From contig NZ_UFUW01000001.1 in NCBI RefSeq assembly GCF_900460955.1, forward strand, positions 1,548,738 through 1,612,737: a stretch of DNA of 64,000 nucleotides, written 5' to 3'. The notes beneath the pieces were generated by a model, which ran no database searches, was not told where the DNA came from, and saw nothing but the letters and a program-made list of their open reading frames with translations. Each line of letters starts with the position of its first letter. Within the stretch, counting starts at the first letter, position 1. The position numbers and the translations under genes were made by a program. This stretch comes from Cardiobacterium valvarum. GTDB taxonomy: Bacteria; Pseudomonadota; Gammaproteobacteria; Cardiobacteriales; Cardiobacteriaceae. Positions 26,718 to 35,755 of the stretch are shown here, piece after piece.

Positions 26718-27161
26718 TCAACTGCGCACGGCGTTGTGCAAAATATTGACATCGAAGCCGAAATCGCGATAGCCAATTTCACAGATTTCCACATAATGCG
26801 CGGCAGGTTGCCCATGCGGCATCCCATCCACCATTACATAGAGAAATACCTCGACGGGCGACTCGCTGCCGTCTCTGCCTTGCAGCATGACCGTCATCGT
26901 TACCTTCCCGTACAAATCGGGAAAATCCTCATAGACATCCAGCGCCTGCTCATCGGCAGCGCTGACCGCCCAGATACCCAGTGGCACCACACCATCCGCC
27001 TGCGGCTCGATGGTCAGCATCACATTACCCGGCCTGCCGCGATAATGCAGGGTATAGCCGCCAAGCAACGCGTGGCCAACACGCACCGCCTGCGGGCAAC
27101 GCTGCCGCATATCCGCCAGGTGCAAATTGCTGCCGTATGCCGCATACAGTTTCTGCTTCAT
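26718..27161 (-). CDS. Gamma-glutamylcyclotransferase-like protein
   Basis: A 147-residue protein. The start MKQKLYAAYGSNLHLADM gives the YGSNL signature of the cyclotransferase fold, with ALDVYEDFPDLYGKV carrying the usual acidic catalytic block (Glu-Asp) before EVFLYVM. The family splits gamma-glutamyl compounds to 5-oxoproline. ATG 27161 is chosen because it starts the fold; a longer frame to 27200 adds only basic residues. It is immediately upstream, same strand, of the 5-oxoproline transport/peptidase operon but has its own terminator, so the link is functional rather than operonic. Confidence 0.85.
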   Translation of the reverse strand: MKQKLYAAYGSNLHLADMRQRCPQAVRVGHALLGGYTLHYRGRPGNVMLTIEPQADGVVPLGIWAVSAADEQALDVYEDFPDLYGKVTMTVMLQGRDGSESPVEVFLYVMVDGMPHGQPAAHYVEICEIGYRDFGFDVNILHNAVRS

Positions 27162-27330
27162 GATTTTTTTGCCTTTATATCGGTTAAACAAGCGGCGCAA
27201 AGTATAGTGGCTTTAAATAGGAAGGAGGCGAGCCGATGCCGGCACAGCATCGTTTCTATTTGCCGCTACAACCTCGTGTTTTATTTGGACATCCTTCTAC
27301 ACGACAAAAAACTTCCCCGTGGCCTCTTGG

Positions 27331-27625
27331 CGAGCCCAGTATTTATCCCGCTTGACGGGACCGGTATTTACGCCGCTTGGTGAGCCCAGTATTTATCCCG
27401 CTTGACGGGACCGGTATTTACGCCGCTTGGTGGGGTCAGTATTTATCCCGCTTGACGGGACCGGTATTTACGCCGCTTGGTGGGGTCAGTATTTATCCCG
27501 CTTGACGGGACCGGTATTTACGCCGCTTGGTGGGGTCAGTATTTATCCCGCTTGACGGGACCGGTATTTACGCCGCTTGGCGAGCCCAGTATTTATGCCG
27601 CTTGGCGACGCCAGTGTTTATGGCG
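27331..27625. repeat. 50-bp tandem repeat array (five units plus a partial sixth)
   Basis: Units of exactly 50 bases start at 27331, 27381, 27431, 27481 and 27531, with a decayed sixth from 27581. Units 3 to 5 are identical. Each unit is two related 25-base halves, one with CAGTATTTATCCCGCTTGAC and one with CCGGTATTTACGCCGCTTGG. The same 25-base family is scattered singly through other gaps in the window. Open frames across the array exist only because the repeat lacks stops and are not genes. Confidence 0.9.
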
Positions 27626-27857
27626 TTTCCGGCATTGGCACGGGTTGGGCGTTTTTCATCCGCTCTTTGGTCCAATAGTTGTGCGGATCTTCCGTCGTCG
27701 GTGCCAGGGTGGCGGTCGAGCTGTCCGAAGCATCCGGCATAGTGGGGGTTTCCGGCGGTGACGGTGCGGTAAAGTTTTCGCGACCTCCGCCACCGCCACA
27801 GGCGGTGAGAGCACTGAGAGAGAGCAAGGCAATCGTCAGTGGTGTCGTGGTTTTCAT
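27618..27857 (-). CDS. Small lipoprotein
   Basis: A 79-residue protein. The start MKTTTPLTIALLSLSALTAC ends in a lipobox Cys followed by five Gly. The mature part is short, Pro/Thr/Ser-rich and without a fold, ending AQPVPMPETP. Its last codons run into the edge of the repeat array, so the C-terminus may have been changed by repeat insertion. No function can be assigned. AGGTCC lies just before the ATG. Confidence 0.65.
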   Translation of the reverse strand: MKTTTPLTIALLSLSALTACGGGGGRENFTAPSPPETPTMPDASDSSTATLAPTTEDPHNYWTKERMKNAQPVPMPETP

Positions 27858-27893
27858 AAGGACCTCTCTTGGTTGTGGTGAGGCGGGGTGATG

Positions 27894-29018
27894 TTATGTG
27901 GTTGGTAATGCCTGCAACTGCATTGCATCGCTCAGCCATAGCACGTCATTCACGCCGCGGCGGGTAATGCTTGCCAGATCAGGGCGGTCAAGGTAGCGCG
28001 CGGGGTTGGTGATGACCATGCCGAGTGCGTCTTCTACCGCGAGGTGCATGTAGCGGATGGCGTTTTGCACGCATTGCAGCAGGGTGACGTGCGCACCGGC
28101 AAGCGAGCCGTGTTCGTTAACCAGACGGTCTTTTTCGACGAAGACGCGCACCCCGCCCGGCAGGGTAAATTCGCGGATATCCGTGCCGATGGTGTGCATG
28201 GAATCGGTGACGAGGATAAGGCGGTCTTTGCTGATGAGTTTGCAGGCAGCCGCAAGCGAGAAGGGGTCAACATGTACGCCGTCGGCGATGATGCCGCAGT
28301 AGAGGCGCAGTTCGGCGGCGCTGCCGATGACACCTGGTTCGCGGCCCACCAGCGGCGGCATGGCATTGTAGAGGTGGGTCACGCCGCCGAGGCCTTCAGT
28401 GAAGGCGCGCTGCATATCGGCTTTCGCCGCCATCGTGTGCGCGGCGTTGACGCGGATACCGAGGTCGCGGATGCGGCGGACGGTGCCCGCCGGAACGCGT
28501 TCCGGCGCCAGCGAAATGATGCTGTGTTGCAGGCCGGCGGCGTGTTTTTCATAGCAGGCAAAGTCTTTGTCATCGGGCGCGCGGATGAGGCGCGGATCGT
28601 GCGTGCCGTGTTTTTCCGGATGGATGAACGGCCCTTCGAAATGCCCGCCGAGGATGCCGTGCACATGGCGGCTCGCTTCGGCGATGCTGGCAATGCCGCG
28701 CAGGTAGTTGTCTTGTGTGTCGCAGATGAAGGTCGGCAGCATAGCGACGGTGCCATAGGCACGGTGCGCGGCGAGAATGTGCGCCAGACCTTCCGCGTCG
28801 CAGTGCGCATTCACCAGATAACCGCCGCCACCGTTTGCCTGTGTTTCGATGAAGCCGGGGCTGAGGATGCCGCCGTCCAGGCAGCACACGGCTGCGTCAG
28901 TGGGCAGATCGCTGTCGGCGATGATGGCGACGGTTTTGCCACCGTCAACGAGCAGGCTGTGCTCGTGCAACATGATGCCGTCGTGAAAGATACGCGCGCC
29001 TTGGTAATAGAGGGTCAT
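27894..29018 (-). CDS. nagA: N-acetylglucosamine-6-phosphate deacetylase
   Basis: A 374-residue protein of normal NagA length. Landmarks are GGILSPGFIETQANGG, the metal Glu in HFEGPFIHPEKHGTHDP, the metal His in NAAHTMA and HLYNAMPPL, and the catalytic Asp in LVTDSM. It makes glucosamine-6-phosphate from GlcNAc-6-P, feeding wall recycling or glycolysis. No nagB, nagE or regulator is adjacent, so it stands alone here. Divergent from a methyltransferase gene. Confidence 0.95.
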   Translation of the reverse strand: MTLYYQGARIFHDGIMLHEHSLLVDGGKTVAIIADSDLPTDAAVCCLDGGILSPGFIETQANGGGGYLVNAHCDAEGLAHILAAHRAYGTVAMLPTFICDTQDNYLRGIASIAEASRHVHGILGGHFEGPFIHPEKHGTHDPRLIRAPDDKDFACYEKHAAGLQHSIISLAPERVPAGTVRRIRDLGIRVNAAHTMAAKADMQRAFTEGLGGVTHLYNAMPPLVGREPGVIGSAAELRLYCGIIADGVHVDPFSLAAACKLISKDRLILVTDSMHTIGTDIREFTLPGGVRVFVEKDRLVNEHGSLAGAHVTLLQCVQNAIRYMHLAVEDALGMVITNPARYLDRPDLASITRRGVNDVLWLSDAMQLQALPTT

Positions 29019-29092
29019 GGTAGTTCCTGATTAAAGTTAGGCGGCTATTGTAGCGCTGAGGGTTTATGATGATATTTTTGTGGAGAATCAAC

Positions 29093-29860
29093 ATGGCCCA
29101 ATTCAACGATCCCGCCGCTTACGAACGCTACATGGGCGGCTGGAGCCGCGCGGCAGGCGGACAGTTTTTAGACTGGCTGGGACAACCGCACGGCCTGCGC
29201 TGGCTGGATAACGGCTGCGGCAGCGGCATATTCAGCGAACTGTTGTGGCAACAGACACAACCGGCAAGACTGGACGGCATCGACATCTCACCGGAACTGC
29301 TTGCCCACGCGCGACAGCGTCTACCGCAGACAATCGCCCTGCACCACGGCGATGCCAACGCCTTGCCCTTTGCCGCTGGCAGTTTCGATGCTGCCGCAAT
29401 GGCGCTGGTTATCGTCTTTCTCGCTGATGCGCTGCAAGCCGTGCGTGAAATGCAGCGCGTGGTGCGCAGTGGCGGGATGATTGCCACCTACATTTGGGAT
29501 TTGCCGCATGGCTTCCCCTACGCCGACGCTTTTGCCGCCCTGCTCGACTGCGGTGTGCAGCCCGACCGGGCCGCTTCCGATGAAACAACCGCACTCGCGC
29601 AGTTGCAGGCCTTGTGGGAGCAGGCCGGCCTGCAAGAAGTGGAAACCTGCGCTTTCACCGTCGCCCAACGCTATCCCGATTTCGCCGCCTACTGGCAGGC
29701 ACTGGCCGATAGCGCCAGCATCGGTGCCCGCTTTGCCGCCTTACCGGCAGACATGCAGGCGGCAGTACGCGCGGTATTACAAGAACGCCTGCCTGCCGAA
29801 CCTGACGGCAGCATCCGCGTTACCGCCCGCGCCCACGCGGTGAAAGGAATCTGCGCTTGA
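29093..29860 (+). CDS. Class I SAM-dependent methyltransferase
   Basis: A 255-residue protein. GGAGA precedes ATG 29093. The SAM-binding motif I is WLDNGCGSGIFSELL, with DGIDISPELLAHAR (motif II acidic end) and a motif IV region AMALVIVFLADALQAVREM. This is the UbiE/Methyltransf_11 type. The substrate is unknown. It is followed 100 bases later by gmk, with a short unassigned gap. Confidence 0.8.
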   Translation: MAQFNDPAAYERYMGGWSRAAGGQFLDWLGQPHGLRWLDNGCGSGIFSELLWQQTQPARLDGIDISPELLAHARQRLPQTIALHHGDANALPFAAGSFDAAAMALVIVFLADALQAVREMQRVVRSGGMIATYIWDLPHGFPYADAFAALLDCGVQPDRAASDETTALAQLQALWEQAGLQEVETCAFTVAQRYPDFAAYWQALADSASIGARFAALPADMQAAVRAVLQERLPAEPDGSIRVTARAHAVKGICA

Positions 29861-29961
29861 GCGGCTCATCACCGCAGCCCGCGCGAGGCGGTATTTTTCG
29901 CCGCATAGCGTCGGGGGGGGTGATAAAGTACGCGCCGTTTTTTCATGTCTCAGAGGGTTTT

Positions 29962-30573
29962 ATGCAGGGTCAGTTGTGGATTGTGGCTGCGCCGTCCGGC
30001 GGCGGCAAAACAAGCTTGATTGCCGAGGCAGTGCGCGTGCTGGATGATGTGGTCGAAAGCGTATCGCACACGACGCGGCCAGCGCGTCCCGGCGAGATCG
30101 AGGGCGTGCATTATTTTTTCGTCCCGCCCGAGCGCTTCCAGGCGATGATTGATGCTGACGGTTTTCTCGAATATGCGCAGGTTTTCCACAATGCTTACGG
30201 CACAGCGGCGGCGCAGGTGGACGCGCTGCTTGCGGCAGGCAAGGACGTGATTTTGAGCATTGACTGGCAGGGCGCGCAGCAGGTGATGGCACGCCGCCCG
30301 GATACGCGGACGGTGTTTCTGCTGCCGCCGTCGCTGGATGTTTTGCGCGAACGCTTGACCGCACGCGGACAGGACAACCCTGCGGTGGTGGAAAAGCGCA
30401 TGGCGGAGGCGGAGGAGCAGATCAGCCACTTCAGCGCGTTTGAGTTTGTGATTGTCAACGAGGTGTTTGCGCAAGCGGCCGGAGAATTGCAGGCGCTGAT
30501 TACCACCGACCGCCTGCGCCGCACACGGCGCGAGCAGGATTTGCAGCCGCTGCTGGCGCGGCTGGGTCAGTAA
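29962..30573 (+). CDS. gmk: Guanylate kinase
   Basis: A 203-residue protein. ATG 29962 starts MQGQLWIVAAPSGGGKTSL, with P-loop APSGGGKT. SVSHTTRPARPGEIEGVHYFFV is the GMP-binding segment, and VILSIDWQGAQQV and FLLPPSLDVLRERL follow. It phosphorylates GMP to GDP in nucleotide synthesis. Length is normal. The rpoZ/spoT genes that often follow gmk in gammaproteobacteria are not here; a terminator comes next. Confidence 0.96.
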   Translation: MQGQLWIVAAPSGGGKTSLIAEAVRVLDDVVESVSHTTRPARPGEIEGVHYFFVPPERFQAMIDADGFLEYAQVFHNAYGTAAAQVDALLAAGKDVILSIDWQGAQQVMARRPDTRTVFLLPPSLDVLRERLTARGQDNPAVVEKRMAEAEEQISHFSAFEFVIVNEVFAQAAGELQALITTDRLRRTRREQDLQPLLARLGQ

Positions 30574-30690
30574 GCGGAAGCTGCAATTTATCCCGCTTGG
30601 CCATAGGTATCTGCCCATCTTAATAGTTGAAAAAATAGCTGAAAAACAAAGAGAAATCCCTCGCCCGCTTGGCGGGTCTTCGTATACGAC

Positions 30691-30720
30691 AAAAAAGCCT
30701 CCCCGGCGGGGAGGTTTTTT
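30691..30720. terminator. Bidirectional terminator
   Basis: AAAAAAGCCTCCCCG, one-base loop, CGGGGAGGTTTTTT. It lies between convergent gmk and the WG-repeat gene. A repeat-family copy (TTTATCCCGCTTGG) lies just upstream at 30588-30601. Confidence 0.85.
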
Positions 30721-30750
30721 GTGGCCCTTTTCCACACATGCAGCGGCCGC

Positions 30751-31779
30751 CTAAAACCACTGTAACGGCAGTTCACGCAGGCGGCGTTCGACATCGAAGC
30801 GGTTGAGTCCATCGCGGCGTTGCACCATGTCCGTGCGGACTTCGTGCAGGGCGCCGCGCAGCCAGGTTTTCAGCGGTATCAGCGTGTTTTCACCCCAGGC
30901 GCGGTAGTAGAGACGGCCATCGCGGTCAGCAACGATGCGGGACAGTTCCTCGTTGCGGTACGGTTGCCGCTCGCGGTCGTATTCGTAGGCACTCACGCGG
31001 TAGTAGGGTTCGACACGGCTGGGGCGGGCGGTGATAGCGAAGGCGAGGCTGCGGCCATCACGCGGGCGTCCATCATCGTAATACGCCAAATCTCCCAGCG
31101 CAGCGGTCGCGTTGAGCTTTGCCACGATGTGCTGCTCGAAGGGGTTGTGGGTAAAGGGATAGGGATAGTAGCGCCCGCCTATCTTTACGTCTTGCGGCGC
31201 GAGCGGTTGTGCCCTGCCGGTCACGATCTCACCGCGCTGGTTGATGACGTGAGTTTGCGCGCTGGCATCCACGGCATCCAGCACGGCGTGTTCGCCGCCA
31301 TCCACCCATTTGGTGCGCCAGTTACCGGTATAGACGGTTGCATAGCCGTGCGAGAAAGGATCGGCAGCGGCGTATTGCGCGGGGATGACTTTGCGTCCGT
31401 TGCCATCAACGAAGCCGACTTTGCCGTCTTCAATGAAACGGCGGTAGCCTTCCTCCCAGTAATCCATGCCGTTGTCAAAAGAAATGGGCGAGTAGAGGTA
31501 GTGGCCGGCACGGTCGTAGATATCGCCCGCTGCCCAGGCCGGGGCGTCGTCGGCGGCGCGCGGCTGATGAATGCTGGTGATAAATTCGATTTCTCCGCTC
31601 TGCGGATCCTCGTCATACACTGTCCAGCCGATATCGGGATAGCGGGCGGGCACCAGTACCCGCCCCGCCTCGTCTTTCAGGCCGACCCGGTCGTCTTCCC
31701 GAAAATAATGCAGCGGAGCGGCAATGAGCGGCGGCATCAGCAGCAAGGTGAGGAGTGAGGCGATGTAGAGACGGGGCAT
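30751..31779 (-). CDS. Exported WG-repeat protein
   Basis: A 342-residue protein. An N-terminal signal peptide (LLTLLLMPPLIAAP) is followed by WG-type units: DRVGLKDEAGRVLVPARYPD and KVGFVDGNGRKVIPAQY. The second half is less regular and Arg/Tyr-rich. WG repeats form beta-propeller-like surfaces and their role is mostly unknown. It shares the repeat type with the two large beta-helix proteins at 52-57.5 kb but not their N-terminal domain. It is probably periplasmic. Confidence 0.75.
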   Translation of the reverse strand: MPRLYIASLLTLLLMPPLIAAPLHYFREDDRVGLKDEAGRVLVPARYPDIGWTVYDEDPQSGEIEFITSIHQPRAADDAPAWAAGDIYDRAGHYLYSPISFDNGMDYWEEGYRRFIEDGKVGFVDGNGRKVIPAQYAAADPFSHGYATVYTGNWRTKWVDGGEHAVLDAVDASAQTHVINQRGEIVTGRAQPLAPQDVKIGGRYYPYPFTHNPFEQHIVAKLNATAALGDLAYYDDGRPRDGRSLAFAITARPSRVEPYYRVSAYEYDRERQPYRNEELSRIVADRDGRLYYRAWGENTLIPLKTWLRGALHEVRTDMVQRRDGLNRFDVERRLRELPLQWF

Positions 31780-31906
31780 GGGATTCTCCGGACAGATAGG
31801 AAAGGTACTTTAGCGCGGCTCCTGTCCGCAGGCCAGGAGAAACAGATATTTGTACCAGACGCCGGGGATCTATCGTGACGGATCATCCCGGGTTTACGCC
31901 TGCCGC

Positions 31907-32338
31907 CTAACTACGCAGCAGTTGCCGGTGCAGCCACCAGCCGCCAATCAGCATCGCCAGCGAAGCGATGGCGGCTATCAGCCAGGCGTAGAGCGAGATA
32001 TTCAGGGTACCGCCGCTCAGGGTGTAGGTGAGTACCAGCAGTGCTTGCAGCAACAGGTTGCCCCAGCCGCAGCGCAAGAGACGCGCCTGTCGCCATTTTC
32101 CCGCGCAGTGCACTTGCAGCGGCGCGGCATTGATGAGGGTAAAGAGGGCGGCGGCACAAGCGAGGAGGCGCGGCAGGTGCGTCGGGTTTTGTGGTGTGTT
32201 CAGCCACATCATGACCAGCAGCAGCGCGCCGCAGCCGGCAAGGTTGATGGTCAGTGTCGCCGCCCAGTACACCGCCCGTTGCGGGCGGTTCAGGGCGTTT
32301 TGCCGCTGGCGTAGCAGGCGCTCTTGGGCCGGGGTCAT
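31907..32338 (-). CDS. Small four-helix membrane protein (paralog at 46 kb)
   Basis: A 143-residue protein with four hydrophobic helices and a short basic N-terminus. The block INAAPLQVHCAGKWRQARLL is closely matched by VNTAPLQVWLAARWQQQRLL in the membrane protein at 45987-46475, so the two are paralogs. The start overlaps the stop of the hydrolase-methyltransferase gene by four bases, so they are translationally coupled. I do not recognise the family. Confidence 0.7.
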   Translation of the reverse strand: MTPAQERLLRQRQNALNRPQRAVYWAATLTINLAGCGALLLVMMWLNTPQNPTHLPRLLACAAALFTLINAAPLQVHCAGKWRQARLLRCGWGNLLLQALLVLTYTLSGGTLNISLYAWLIAAIASLAMLIGGWWLHRQLLRS

Positions 32339-34077
32339 GCTTTGACGGCCAGGCTCACGGTGAAGATGCCGTATTCGTCGATCCATTGGTGGATTTTGCG
32401 GAAACCTGCTTTGGCGACGAGTTGGTCCATTTCTTGCTGACTGCGGCGGCGCATGACCCAGTCCGGGCTGCCGGCTTTGTGGCTGGTAAGCGCGCGGGCA
32501 ATCATTTCCAGCTGTGGGTGCCAGGGCTGGCCGGTGTAGATGAGGTAGCCACCGCTTTCGATGGCGTCTCCGAAGCCCATCAGCGATTGCAGGATGAGGT
32601 CGTTGTCGGCAAAGAGTTCGTGCAGGCCGGAGACGATGCCGAGCGTCGGGCGCGGGGTGAGGTTTTGGTAGTTGGCGCGGTCGAAGGCGTTGACTTCGTC
32701 GAAGCTGACGAGGTTTTGCAGGCCGCGTTCCTGAATGAGCGTGCGTCCGGCGGCGACGTTGATTGGGCTGTAATCACGCAGGCGGACGCTGTCGGGTTTG
32801 ACCTTGTCCGTCAGCGCGTCCAGCACATAGCGGCCATGTCCGGAGGCAATATCGAGAACATGCACGGGTTTGCCCGCCGCGCGCAGGTAGCCGAAGGCAG
32901 CGGCGATGGCTTTGCCGATGTTGACTTTGCGCTCGCGGATGCCGCGCCAGCCGATGGCATTGAGGTAGTGGCGGTCATAGGCGAGGCCGATGGCGTTTTT
33001 GCCTTGCGGGGTGTTGCGATAGACGTAATCGAGGGTGCTGCCGGAATCGTAGCCGGTATCGCGGCCGATGCGTAGTCCTTCGCTCCAGCATGCGCCGAGG
33101 CGCATCATGGCGCGGTAAAACGCCCAATACAGACCGCGCGGCGAGTAGCGCGGCAGCGGCGTGGCGAGTTCGTCGGCCTTGATGCGGCTGGCGCTCGCGA
33201 GATGCGCATTCGTCACGTCCACGCGGTGCGGCGGTGCGGCGAAGCGTTCGCGCAGGAAGCGGCGCATGGGCGCGAAGGCCTGCTCGCGTTGTTCTTCACC
33301 GAGGGTGTCGTGATAGAAGCCGGGCAGGATGTGGCGCTCTTTGATGTGGCTGCCGAGGTGGTTATAGAAGTCGTGCTGCGGTTTGTGGTGTACCACCCAG
33401 TCATCGCCGGAGACAAAGAGTTGCAGCGGCGTGGTGATGGCCTGGGCATCGGCGACGACGCGGTCAGCGGTGTCGTAGAGGCCGAGCAGGATGCGCACTG
33501 AGATGGGGCGGACGATCAGCGGGTCGCGGTTGAAATCGTCCTGCCGCGCCTTGTTGTGAGTGAGATAGTGCGCCTTGACGTAACTGTTGACGAAGAAGTT
33601 GCCGCGCAGTTTGTAGAGCAGGCGCAGGCCGCTGCGCGCGAAAGGAACATAAAGCTTGACCTTGAACGCGGGCGAAGCGAGCACGGCGCAGCGCACCGGC
33701 GGGGCGTAATCGTGCAGCCAGGCGGCGACTTGCACCGCGCCGACGCTTTGCGCGATGACGGCGATGTTTTCCAGCCGGATGCCGTATTCGCGCTCAATGT
33801 GCTGCATGAAATCCTGAATATCGGCGACGGAGCGGGCGACACTGGGCGAATCCCCGCGCGCGCCGGGGCTGTGACCGTGCCCGCGCGCGTCCCAGGCAAA
33901 ATAAGCGAAGTCGTCGAAACCCAGCTCGTCGGCGACAAACATCAGGCGGCCGGAATGCTCGTGCCCCCGGTGGAAAAGGACGATAGCCTTGTCCGTGCTG
34001 CCGTCTTTAGCGGGGCGGTAGCGGTAAAAAAGAGCCGTGCCGTCGCTGGTAGTGAAAGTCTTTTGCTGTTCGCTCAT
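32335..34077 (-). CDS. Bifunctional alpha/beta-hydrolase / SAM methyltransferase
   Basis: A 580-residue fusion. Residues 1-290 are an alpha/beta hydrolase: FHRGHEHSGR, AWDARGHGHSPG, the nucleophile elbow AQSVGAV, SGDDW (acid) and PGFYHDTLGE (His). Residues 380-580 are a class I methyltransferase with motif I VLDIASGHGRYVLDAL. Such fusions are known next to CDP-alcohol phosphatidyltransferases, as here, and probably act in phospholipid or lysolipid modification at the inner membrane. The exact substrate is unknown. It lies 67 bases after the transferase gene on the same strand. Confidence 0.85.
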   Translation of the reverse strand: MSEQQKTFTTSDGTALFYRYRPAKDGSTDKAIVLFHRGHEHSGRLMFVADELGFDDFAYFAWDARGHGHSPGARGDSPSVARSVADIQDFMQHIEREYGIRLENIAVIAQSVGAVQVAAWLHDYAPPVRCAVLASPAFKVKLYVPFARSGLRLLYKLRGNFFVNSYVKAHYLTHNKARQDDFNRDPLIVRPISVRILLGLYDTADRVVADAQAITTPLQLFVSGDDWVVHHKPQHDFYNHLGSHIKERHILPGFYHDTLGEEQREQAFAPMRRFLRERFAAPPHRVDVTNAHLASASRIKADELATPLPRYSPRGLYWAFYRAMMRLGACWSEGLRIGRDTGYDSGSTLDYVYRNTPQGKNAIGLAYDRHYLNAIGWRGIRERKVNIGKAIAAAFGYLRAAGKPVHVLDIASGHGRYVLDALTDKVKPDSVRLRDYSPINVAAGRTLIQERGLQNLVSFDEVNAFDRANYQNLTPRPTLGIVSGLHELFADNDLILQSLMGFGDAIESGGYLIYTGQPWHPQLEMIARALTSHKAGSPDWVMRRRSQQEMDQLVAKAGFRKIHQWIDEYGIFTVSLAVKA

Positions 34078-34144
34078 GGGGGATCCTTGTGGGAGGAAGA
34101 AAAACGGAGTGGATTGTAGCCTATGCAGCCTCTCAGGCTATCGC

Positions 34145-34741
34145 TCAATCGCGCAGACCCAGCCGCACCCGCTGCACACAGGTGGCAACCAGCAGGGCAA
34201 CCAGCCCCCACATCGACCACAGCATCCACGCGGGCAACTGCCCCGCCAGAGCGTACCACAGCGCCAAGGCACCGATGACAAAGGCGCGGTCGCTTTTGCC
34301 GAGCGGGCCGTCATAGCGGCGACTGTTGCCATGCACCTGCCCCAGTACGCCGCAAAATTCCGTCAGCGCCGCGAAGAAAATAAAACAACCAATGACCAGC
34401 GGGCCAAACGGCGCAATCAGGGCAAAAGGCAGATAGAGCGCGGCATCAGCGATGACGTCTGTTAATTCATTGAGATAACCGCCGAGACGGGACTTCTGCC
34501 CGAACTCGCGCGCCAGCATCCCATCCGCCGCATTCAGCGCCATGCGCAGAAAAAGCCACAGCGGCAGCAACACAAACTTGCGCGCACAATCCGGATCCAG
34601 CGCAAAGCCGATGCCGAAACCGACGGAAATCAAACAGGCAAAAAGTGTGACCTGATTGGCGGTCACCCCGCGCGCATAAAGCTGCCGCACCAGCGGGCGT
34701 AGCAGCTGTTGAAATTTGGGTTTCAGTTCATAAATGCTCAT
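34145..34741 (-). CDS. CDP-alcohol phosphatidyltransferase family protein
   Basis: A 198-residue membrane protein with about five helices. The CDP-alcohol motif is DGMLAR, eight residues, G, then GYLNELTD. The second Asp of the canonical DGxxAR...GxxxDxxxD is Asn here, with another Asp four residues after the last (VIAD). This may change metal binding or be normal in its subfamily. It would transfer a phosphatidyl group to an alcohol. It leads an operon with the hydrolase-methyltransferase and a small membrane protein. Confidence 0.85.
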   Translation of the reverse strand: MSIYELKPKFQQLLRPLVRQLYARGVTANQVTLFACLISVGFGIGFALDPDCARKFVLLPLWLFLRMALNAADGMLAREFGQKSRLGGYLNELTDVIADAALYLPFALIAPFGPLVIGCFIFFAALTEFCGVLGQVHGNSRRYDGPLGKSDRAFVIGALALWYALAGQLPAWMLWSMWGLVALLVATCVQRVRLGLRD

Positions 34742-34816
34742 GGGCGACCTCAGCGGAAGGGTGGAAAGTGCGCATTATCGCCGCTTCGCCAGGAAATCCG
34801 CACCCATAACCCGCAT

Positions 34817-35755
34817 TCAAAATGAAAGACGCGTCCTGCCCGCAGCATTATTCCCGCCGTACATCCCGCCGATGATGTCCGTCAACCAGTCGAATACAGC
34901 AAGGACGCGCGGGCTGGTGATGCTGCGTTGCGGACGGTAGAGAAAGACCGGCCAGCGGTAGCGTTCCAGCTCGGGCAGGAGTTCCACCAGCCGCCCGGCG
35001 ACGAGGTGTGGCCGGCAATAGCTATCGCCGATAAGGGTACAGATAGCCCCCGCCAGCACCGCCGCCAGTTCGCTGTAAGCGTCATCGCACACGAAGCGCG
35101 GATTTTTCGGCATGACCTGCACCGTGTTACTGATCGGCCAACCCCAGGAGCGGCCGGTGTTGATATTGATCTGGCTGCCGGTGGGATAGCGCGCGAGGAG
35201 ATCGTCAAGGTCGGCGGGCGGACCGAGTTTTTCTACCAGCGACGGCGCGGCCACCAGCCGTTCGCGGGTGTAGCCGAGGTGGCGCACAACCATCCACGAC
35301 TCCGGCTCGCTGCCGATGCGCAGGCCGATGTCGATCTGGTTTTCCACGTTGTTCAGGCGGGCAGCGTTCACCCGCCAATCCGGCTGCAAATCAGGGTATT
35401 CGGCACAGCGCGCGAAGAGCGCGGCGATGATGGCGTCGTTTTCCGGCAGAAACGGCAGGGTGATGCGCACCGTGCCGCGCATTTCATCCGCCGGGGTGCG
35501 GGTGCGCGCGGCGGTGAAAAGCCGCTCGCTCTCGGCGAGGAGCTGCTGCGCTTCGGGCAGGAAACGCGCGCCGAAATCGGTGAGCTGCACGTTGCGGGTG
35601 TTACGCACGAACAGCGTCTCGCCAAGATAATCTTCCAGCTCGGCGATGACGCGCGTCACCACCTGCGGCGACACGGACAAGCGCTGCGCCGTCTCGCGGA
35701 ATTGCAGGGTATCGGCAGCGGTGCAGAAGTATTTGAGGGCGTTGAGTTTGTCCAT
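34817..35755 (-). CDS. LysR-family transcriptional regulator
   Basis: A 312-residue protein. The N-terminal winged HTH reads MDKLNALKYFCTAADTLQFRETAQRLSVSPQVVTRVIAELEDYLG in the usual place (shown in part: RLSVSPQVVTRVI), followed by a periplasmic-binding-like effector domain. It is the typical LysR length. It is 11 bases from the end of a broken ATPase gene that reads into it from the same strand, so it may once have been transcribed by read-through. Its target is unknown; the nearby phospholipid cluster is one option. Confidence 0.9.
   Translation of the reverse strand: MDKLNALKYFCTAADTLQFRETAQRLSVSPQVVTRVIAELEDYLGETLFVRNTRNVQLTDFGARFLPEAQQLLAESERLFTAARTRTPADEMRGTVRITLPFLPENDAIIAALFARCAEYPDLQPDWRVNAARLNNVENQIDIGLRIGSEPESWMVVRHLGYTRERLVAAPSLVEKLGPPADLDDLLARYPTGSQININTGRSWGWPISNTVQVMPKNPRFVCDDAYSELAAVLAGAICTLIGDSYCRPHLVAGRLVELLPELERYRWPVFLYRPQRSITSPRVLAVFDWLTDIIGGMYGGNNAAGRTRLSF

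Noticed and set aside
27331-27625. The 50-bp array as a CRISPR
   Set aside because: Units are contiguous with no unique spacers.
27477-27761. Open frames across the 50-bp tandem array
   Set aside because: The repeat simply lacks stops in that frame. No start site, no signal, and the unit count would change the protein at will.
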